Of a stretch of 16,973 bases of DNA, positions 12,777 through 16,973 are shown piece by piece. Source of the stretch: JAEYLA01 sp035561315. GTDB lineage: Bacteria > Bacillota > Clostridia > Christensenellales > CAG-138. Made by a program: the position numbers and the translations under genes. The notes beneath the pieces were generated by a model, which was given only the letters and a program-made list of their open reading frames with translations, was not told the origin of the DNA and did not search any database. How positions within the stretch are numbered: the stretch's first letter is position 1; each line of letters opens with the position of its first letter. The stretch covers positions 1-16,973 of the forward strand of contig DATMXR010000023.1 of assembly GCA_035561315.1 (NCBI GenBank). The letters are read 5' to 3'.

Positions 12777-14936
12777 TTATTCCTCCCGCGCTTCCTCCCG
12801 CTTTAAAAGTTCCCGCGCGATATCGAACTTGGTCTGCGAGAACGCCTCGGAGTTTGCGGGCACCTCCAGCATGACGAGCACCAGCCTGTCCTCTTCGGTC
12901 CGGAGCCGGTAGCCCGCAAACCAGTTGATCTCCTTTGTTTTGTCGTTGCCGACCTCCGCCGTGCCGGTCTTGCCCGCGATGTCGTCCATATGCAGCCAGT
13001 TGCCGGTACCGGATTCTATGACGTCCTCCAGCAGGGGTGTCAGCGTATTCACGGTATCCTGCCGTACGACGTTCGCCTTCCACACGCTGTCCTCATGCTC
13101 TTTGACGGGCGTATAGTCGGGGCCCTCCGTGCGGTAAAGCCCCTTTACCACATAAGGCGTCTGTATGCTGCCGTTGTTTGCAAACGCGGAAAACATGCAC
13201 GCCGCCTGCAGGGGGGTGATAAGCACCTCGCCCTGGCCGTAAGAGCTTTCCGCAAGCAGCATGGGCGACCATTCCGATTTTTTGTTTTTGAGCTGCGCGG
13301 GCAGCACCGACGTATCGAACGGGATGCTTTCGGTATACCCGGCGTTTTCCATAAAGCTGACGAACGCGTCCGTGCCGGTCTTTAATGCGGCGTAGGCAAA
13401 ATAGATGTTGTCCGAGTCGATCATGCCGGTATGCATGTTGAGCGGCGGGGAATGCCGGTGCTGAAGATGCACGCGCGTGATGGTGGCGTACCCCCAGGGG
13501 CCGAACTCGCCGTTATCGGAGGGGAGCCACTTGTCCTCCTCTATGGTCTCCCTGTTCATGGGGAATGTGCTCTCCGGCGTCATGGCGCCGCTTTCGAGCG
13601 CGACCGCCGCGGTATAGGGCTTGAACATGGAGCCCGGCGGGTACAGGCCGCGGGTGAGCCGGTTAAAGAGCGGCGCGTTTTTCTGCGTGCTCAGGCGCTG
13701 CCAGTCCGCTTCCGGGATACCGCGCGCAAACAGGTTGAGGTCAAACGAAGGGTAGCTGGCCATGGCCTCGATCGCGCCGGTCCTGGGGTTTAATACCACC
13801 ACGGCGCCCGCCGTGTCCTCCCCAAAGAGCGAATACTGCAGCAATACCTCCGTGCGGCGCTGCAGGTCCGGGTCCAATGTCAGCTGCACGTCCAGCCCGT
13901 TTTCCGCCTGCTTTTCATAGAGCGTCTTTTTGTTCAGGCCGTCCGCCGCGCTGATGTAGATATAGTACCCGTCCGTACCCCGCAGCTGATTCTCGTATAT
14001 GCTCTCCAGCCCGCTTTTGCCCACGCGCGAATCGGCGGTATAGACGTCGTTCCCTTTTTCGCTGCCGGTCAGGGTCTTCAGATCCTCCGGCGAGGCCGGG
14101 CCGACATACCCGAGGATATGCGCGAGCGTATTTTTCTGCGGGTAGTAGCGCAGGGTGCCGAAATTGCTTTTGTCTATGGACACGCCGGGAATCAGAAGAA
14201 GCTGCTCCTCCAGGCTTTCGGTAAGCTCATCCGGGTACAGCTGCTTGAGTATGGCAAAGTCCCCGTACACGTTTTTGAGCTTTTTCTCCACCGCCTCCAC
14301 GGACATGTCTAACAGCATGGCCGTCTGGCGGGCGAACTGGGCCGTATCCTCGATTTTATCCGGCACGGCGATGACGCTCACGGCGTTGACCGTCTGCGCG
14401 TACACCACGCCGTCGGCTAAAATTTCCCCGCGCAGCGCCGCGGATTTGCCCACGCGCACGGTATCCCCCCAGCCCATCTCCGGGAAAAGCAGCGCGGGCG
14501 TCCACTCCACCGTCCACACGCTGTTTTCGCGCCGGACGGACATGCGGAATTCCATCTCCTGCCCGCCGATGAGGGGGCTGTCGTAGCTGAGCAAATAATC
14601 ATACACGCAGATGGCCTCGCCCTCCACGGAGGAAAGCGACGTATAGCTTAGCCCCGCGATCTCAAGCTCTTCAAATATCGCTTCGTAGCGGGCGGCGAAC
14701 TGCTCCTTTGAGATACGGTTCGCGGGCTGCGGCTTGTTTTCCGCAATGTCCTTCGCCGCGCGGTCCGCGTCGTACCGGACGGAGGAGTGCAGCATGTCGT
14801 ACGCCGCGCCGTAATCCCCGGCGTTGATCAGGTTTAAAAATGCATCCCGCGCGTCCACGGCGGCAGGCGCTTTGCACGCCGGGACCGCCGCAACGAGCAA
14901 TATCAGCACCAGGAACAGGCAGAGGCTTCGCTTCAT
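12777..14936 (-). CDS. Class B penicillin-binding protein, MecA/PBP3-like lipoprotein transpeptidase
   Basis: A 719-residue D,D-transpeptidase that cross-links peptidoglycan outside the membrane. The N-terminus is a lipoprotein signal with lipobox VPAC and lipid-modified Cys21. Residues about 25–150 resemble the NTF2-like MecA_N domain, 155–340 the PBP dimerisation domain (with LAHILGYVG and KSGLESIYENQLRG), and 370–715 the transpeptidase. The active-site motifs are intact: SMFK (Ser436–Lys439), SDN (508–510) and KTG (656–658). This is the order of MecA (PBP2a) and B. subtilis PBP3. Such proteins can have low beta-lactam affinity, but that cannot be judged from sequence. The ATG at 14936 has GACGAGGA upstream, and an extended -10 promoter lies nearby. 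It is a single-gene unit with no mecR or bla-type regulators adjacent, so it is probably a native wall enzyme. Confidence 0.93.
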   Translation of the reverse strand: MKRSLCLFLVLILLVAAVPACKAPAAVDARDAFLNLINAGDYGAAYDMLHSSVRYDADRAAKDIAENKPQPANRISKEQFAARYEAIFEELEIAGLSYTSLSSVEGEAICVYDYLLSYDSPLIGGQEMEFRMSVRRENSVWTVEWTPALLFPEMGWGDTVRVGKSAALRGEILADGVVYAQTVNAVSVIAVPDKIEDTAQFARQTAMLLDMSVEAVEKKLKNVYGDFAILKQLYPDELTESLEEQLLLIPGVSIDKSNFGTLRYYPQKNTLAHILGYVGPASPEDLKTLTGSEKGNDVYTADSRVGKSGLESIYENQLRGTDGYYIYISAADGLNKKTLYEKQAENGLDVQLTLDPDLQRRTEVLLQYSLFGEDTAGAVVVLNPRTGAIEAMASYPSFDLNLFARGIPEADWQRLSTQKNAPLFNRLTRGLYPPGSMFKPYTAAVALESGAMTPESTFPMNRETIEEDKWLPSDNGEFGPWGYATITRVHLQHRHSPPLNMHTGMIDSDNIYFAYAALKTGTDAFVSFMENAGYTESIPFDTSVLPAQLKNKKSEWSPMLLAESSYGQGEVLITPLQAACMFSAFANNGSIQTPYVVKGLYRTEGPDYTPVKEHEDSVWKANVVRQDTVNTLTPLLEDVIESGTGNWLHMDDIAGKTGTAEVGNDKTKEINWFAGYRLRTEEDRLVLVMLEVPANSEAFSQTKFDIARELLKREEAREE

Positions 14937-14984
14937 GGCATCCTCGTCTTTTATGGTATTTCAGCAGGCCGGTCATCCGCTACC

Positions 14985-15014
14985 AGTATACCATAGCAAA
15001 TTGGACATAGTCAT
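14985..15014 (-). promoter_or_regulatory. Extended -10 promoter of the PBP gene
   Basis: On the minus strand, TGG is followed directly by TATACT (14990–14985), an extended -10 element. ATGACT (15014–15009) lies 18 bp upstream as a -35 with four of six matches. The start codon is about 48 bp downstream. Confidence 0.55.
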
Positions 15015-15084
15015 AGGAATAACAGTGAAATTATGATGAACGATCATGGCAATATAGAAATGCGTTTCACTTTCGTCGGTTGGC

Positions 15085-15111
15085 TGAAAAAGGCCCGCCG
15101 GGCGGCGGGCC
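15085..15111 (-). terminator. Intrinsic terminator after the helical unknown-function gene
   Basis: GGCCCGCC (15092–15099) pairs perfectly with GGCGGGCC (15104–15111) around a 4-nt loop. On the minus strand it is followed by TTTTTC. It lies about 47 bp after the stop codon at 15158 and ends that gene's transcript. Confidence 0.85.
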
Positions 15112-15157
15112 GGATCTGCCGGCCGCTGCCGAACCGGTCGTCTTGACTCTCAAGTGC

Positions 15158-15703
15158 CTAAGGCATGATAGCGGTGCCTGTGGGATACGCATATTGCGGA
15201 AACTGCACCGTGATCCCATCGATCATATAGGCCGCCATATTCAATGCATTTTGGTACATTGCATCATAGATGGAAATCGAAGCGGAAAACTTGTCCTGAT
15301 TGATCTGCCTGATCAGCTGCTCTTCCAGCTGATACTGGGTGTAGAGCATTGCCTGCCACGCCGCCTGAGTCCAATAAGGGTTCAGCTCCGAGAAAAGGGC
15401 TGCGGTGTCGTCCGCGTTTTTCTGCATTTTTGATAGCTGCATGGAAATATCGAAGCCGATTTTTATGGTGGACGCCAGTTCAGCCAGCAGCAGGATGTGC
15501 TCGGCCAGCAGGGCCTCGTAGCGTTTCGTGTTATCCAAGCCGTAGAAAGGCGTGAGCTGGCCCGAGAAGTCTATGGTGTTCTGCATGATGCGTATCATCA
15601 CGTAGCTCAGGTCCCGGAGCCTGAACATCAGGCTGATCAAGAAATGCCTGAGCCAAACCAAATGGTCCGTCCAAAGGAGACGTATGTTTTCCTGCCAGCT
15701 CAT
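15158..15703 (-). CDS. Conserved Firmicutes helical protein of unknown function
   Basis: A 181-residue protein, mostly amphipathic helix, with no signal peptide and no true membrane segment. It begins MSWQENIRLLWTDHLVWLRH and contains a paired pattern: W-x-x-H-x-x-W near the N-terminus, MQNTIDFSGQLTPFYG (about 40–55), an EHILLLAEL helix, NADDTAALFSELNPYW (about 95–110) and ALNMAAYMIDGI near the C-terminus. I recognise this layout (QN-x-D, PFYG, E-H-L, NPYW) from small Firmicutes proteins that are left hypothetical or misnamed acetylglutamate kinase. The helices with conserved His/Glu suggest a metal- or ligand-binding bundle, which is inference. The frame is open upstream to 15811, but the ATG at 15703 follows AGGAGG and an extended -10 box and gives the family N-terminus. 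Confidence 0.75.
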   Translation of the reverse strand: MSWQENIRLLWTDHLVWLRHFLISLMFRLRDLSYVMIRIMQNTIDFSGQLTPFYGLDNTKRYEALLAEHILLLAELASTIKIGFDISMQLSKMQKNADDTAALFSELNPYWTQAAWQAMLYTQYQLEEQLIRQINQDKFSASISIYDAMYQNALNMAAYMIDGITVQFPQYAYPTGTAIMP

Positions 15704-15724
15704 AGCGCGCCCCGCCCTCCTGTT

Positions 15725-15733
15725 TATATACCA
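15725..15733 (-). promoter_or_regulatory. Extended -10 element upstream of the unknown-function gene
   Basis: On the minus strand the sequence reads TGG followed by TATATA (15733–15725), an extended -10 box of the same form as the one before the PBP gene. No clear -35 is seen. The predicted transcript start is only about 15 bases before the ATG. Confidence 0.4.
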
Positions 15734-15835
15734 GTATATGTCGGCGGAACCGCGCTGCTGCGGCGGAAACTGCAATGGGGCGTTAAAACAGGGCGTCCGG
15801 CGGGGCATCACCGGAACTCACGGGCAAGGGGCGGC

Positions 15836-16810
15836 TTAGAACCCCTTTTCCAGCATCCAGTCCGCAAGCTCGTTCGCCTGCGGGTTGCGCAGCGCGCGGA
15901 TGCGTTCCGCCATTTCACGGGATTGGAAGGGCGAGCAAAGCAGCACCGGAGCGATGCGCTCGATAAACGCCTCGTCCATGGCGTCCGAATACACCTTGGC
16001 GTCCACGACACAGCCCTTGTTCAGGGAAAGCTGCATTTCTATATTGCCCCAGGAGAAGCGCTGCTCGAGCATGATGTCAAACGACGGCGTCCTGCCCATT
16101 TTCCATTCCCAGGAACCGTACAGCTCCGTAAGCGCGCCGAGCTTTTCTTCATCCAGCTGAAATTCCTGCCCTACGCGCGCGACGCCGTAGGTCTTGATAA
16201 ACGCGTCGATCAGCGCGTCCTTCATGGTATCCACCGTCAGCGCGGGATTCAGTTCATTCAGGTTCTGCACCCGCGAGCGCACGCTTTCAATACCCTTCGC
16301 CGTGAGCTTGTCCGGCGGGGGCGCAAGGTAGCGCGAAAGCTTTTGCATGTTCACGTCCACCAGCACCGTGCCGTGGTGCATGGCGGCGTCCGAGCCGAAG
16401 CGGAACGCGTTGCCGGAGAATTTGGCGCCGCTCGCCTTTACCAGAAGGTCGTTCCGGCCGGAAAACTCGGTTTCGATTTTGAATTTTGCGGCCGCCTGCT
16501 GTATGACGGAAAGCTGCTTGTGTACGTCGTACGCCCGGCGGGGTAATATAAAGGTAAAGTTCAGGTTGCCAAGGTCATGGAACACCGCTCCGCCGCCGGA
16601 GGAGCGCCTGGCCAGGTGCCCGCCTTCCTGCTCCAATATCTGCGTGCGGCATTCCTTCCAGGCGTTCTGGTTTTTGCCGATGACCACGGTGTTCTGGTTC
16701 TGCCACAGGTAGAGCGTGCAGCTGCTCCCCTGCGCGTCGAACAGCAGCGATTCGAGCGCAAGGTTATGGTAGGGATCATAAACGCTGCTCAAATAGATGA
16801 TGTTTTGCAT
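15836..16810 (-). CDS. lplA: Lipoate–protein ligase A
   Basis: A 324-residue cytosolic enzyme that activates lipoate with ATP and attaches it to lysines of lipoyl domains (E2 subunits, GcvH). The lipoate-binding motif RRSSGGGAVFHD (residues 68–79) and the GRNDLLV segment (118–124) are clear. The catalytic Lys is most likely Lys130 in GAKFSGNAF. The accessory C-terminal domain (about 240–324) is present, as in the E. coli-type single-chain enzyme. The frame continues upstream to a TTG at 16852, but that codon overlaps the -10 box. The ATG at 16810, with GCGAGG upstream, is the real start. No lipoyl-dependent enzyme lies in the window. Confidence 0.93.
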   Translation of the reverse strand: MQNIIYLSSVYDPYHNLALESLLFDAQGSSCTLYLWQNQNTVVIGKNQNAWKECRTQILEQEGGHLARRSSGGGAVFHDLGNLNFTFILPRRAYDVHKQLSVIQQAAAKFKIETEFSGRNDLLVKASGAKFSGNAFRFGSDAAMHHGTVLVDVNMQKLSRYLAPPPDKLTAKGIESVRSRVQNLNELNPALTVDTMKDALIDAFIKTYGVARVGQEFQLDEEKLGALTELYGSWEWKMGRTPSFDIMLEQRFSWGNIEMQLSLNKGCVVDAKVYSDAMDEAFIERIAPVLLCSPFQSREMAERIRALRNPQANELADWMLEKGF

Positions 16811-16841
16811 GAGGTCCTCGCTTTGGTAATAGGATAGTACT

Positions 16842-16870
16842 ACTATACCCAAATACGGCTGCGCTCACAA
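16842..16870 (-). promoter_or_regulatory. Sigma-A-type promoter of lplA
   Basis: On the minus strand, TTGTGA (16870–16865) and TATAGT (16847–16842) are exactly 17 bp apart. The start codon at 16810 is about 32 bp downstream of the -10 box, with a good Shine-Dalgarno between them. Confidence 0.7.
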
Positions 16871-16918
16871 GCGATTGCGGTAAAATGCAGCTTCTTTTGC
16901 GTTGGCCTGCAAATATAT

Positions 16919-16955
16919 TTGACAACGCGCCGTCCGTACAGTATCCTGTTATAAT
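16919..16955 (+). promoter_or_regulatory. Plus-strand promoter for a gene beyond the window
   Basis: A perfect TTGACA (16919–16924) is followed after 17 bp by TATCCT (16942–16947). A perfect TATAAT lies slightly further on (16950–16955), but at 25 bp spacing. An AAAAAGGGG run close to the end looks like a Shine-Dalgarno, so a divergent gene probably starts just outside. The two -10 candidates leave the exact start site open. Confidence 0.5.
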
Positions 16956-16973
16956 ATATAAAAAGGGGTAACT

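Noticed and set aside
15497..16546. Long plus-strand frame opposite lplA and the helical gene
   Set aside because: No ribosome-binding site, His/Arg-rich shadow composition, and it crosses the real promoters of two minus-strand genes.

Overview
The window is GC-rich with short intergenic gaps, Shine-Dalgarno sequences of the AGGAGG type and a Gram-positive gene set: a glnA–ANTAR pair, a DUF5711–CvpA pair, oligoendopeptidase F, a lipoprotein class B PBP, a GNAT-YoaP protein and a TIGR00730/LOG protein. This points to a high-GC member of the Clostridia (Bacillota). The assignment is inferred from gene content; there is no rRNA or other taxonomic marker. I count 14 protein-coding genes and no tRNA, rRNA, CRISPR array, IS element or phage gene.

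Layout. Bases 74–5418 (+) hold a DUF815-like P-loop ATPase, two tandem paralogous multi-pass membrane proteins and pepF, closed by a small palindromic repeat block and a strong intrinsic terminator (5519–5552). Next, with its own extended -10 promoter, is a DUF695–RraB two-domain protein (5669–6427). A 397-bp intergenic region (6428–6824) follows. It is the most structured non-coding DNA of the window: a repeated TGCATAATT, a cluster of DnaA-box-like 9-mers, one arm able to form two mutually exclusive hairpins, and a terminator-like hairpin before the next gene. Bases 6825–10616 (+) encode a type I glutamine synthetase, an ANTAR RNA-binding protein with a degenerate receiver domain, a DUF5711 membrane-anchored protein and a CvpA-family membrane protein.

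From 10708 the genes run on the minus strand. A relatively AT-rich GNAT–YoaP gene has an 18-bp perfect palindrome just upstream. An overlapping LOG/USP-like pair follows, then a MecA/PBP3-like lipoprotein transpeptidase, a Firmicutes protein of unknown function and lipoate–protein ligase A. At the right edge a sigma-A-like plus-strand promoter and a G-rich Shine-Dalgarno-like run suggest that a gene starts just outside the window.

How they fit together. Most genes are housekeeping or accessory core genes: peptide turnover, nitrogen assimilation and its RNA-level control, cell-wall synthesis, lipoylation. The best candidate for a regulatory system is glnA with its ANTAR partner and the structured leader. 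ANTAR proteins bind paired hairpins in nitrogen-gene leaders, the adjacent one here has lost its phospho-acceptor Asp, and the leader carries competing hairpins. The canonical ANTAR hexaloop pair was not found, so the link is inference. I see no clear evidence of a wholly new multi-gene system such as defence, a secretion locus or a biosynthetic cluster.
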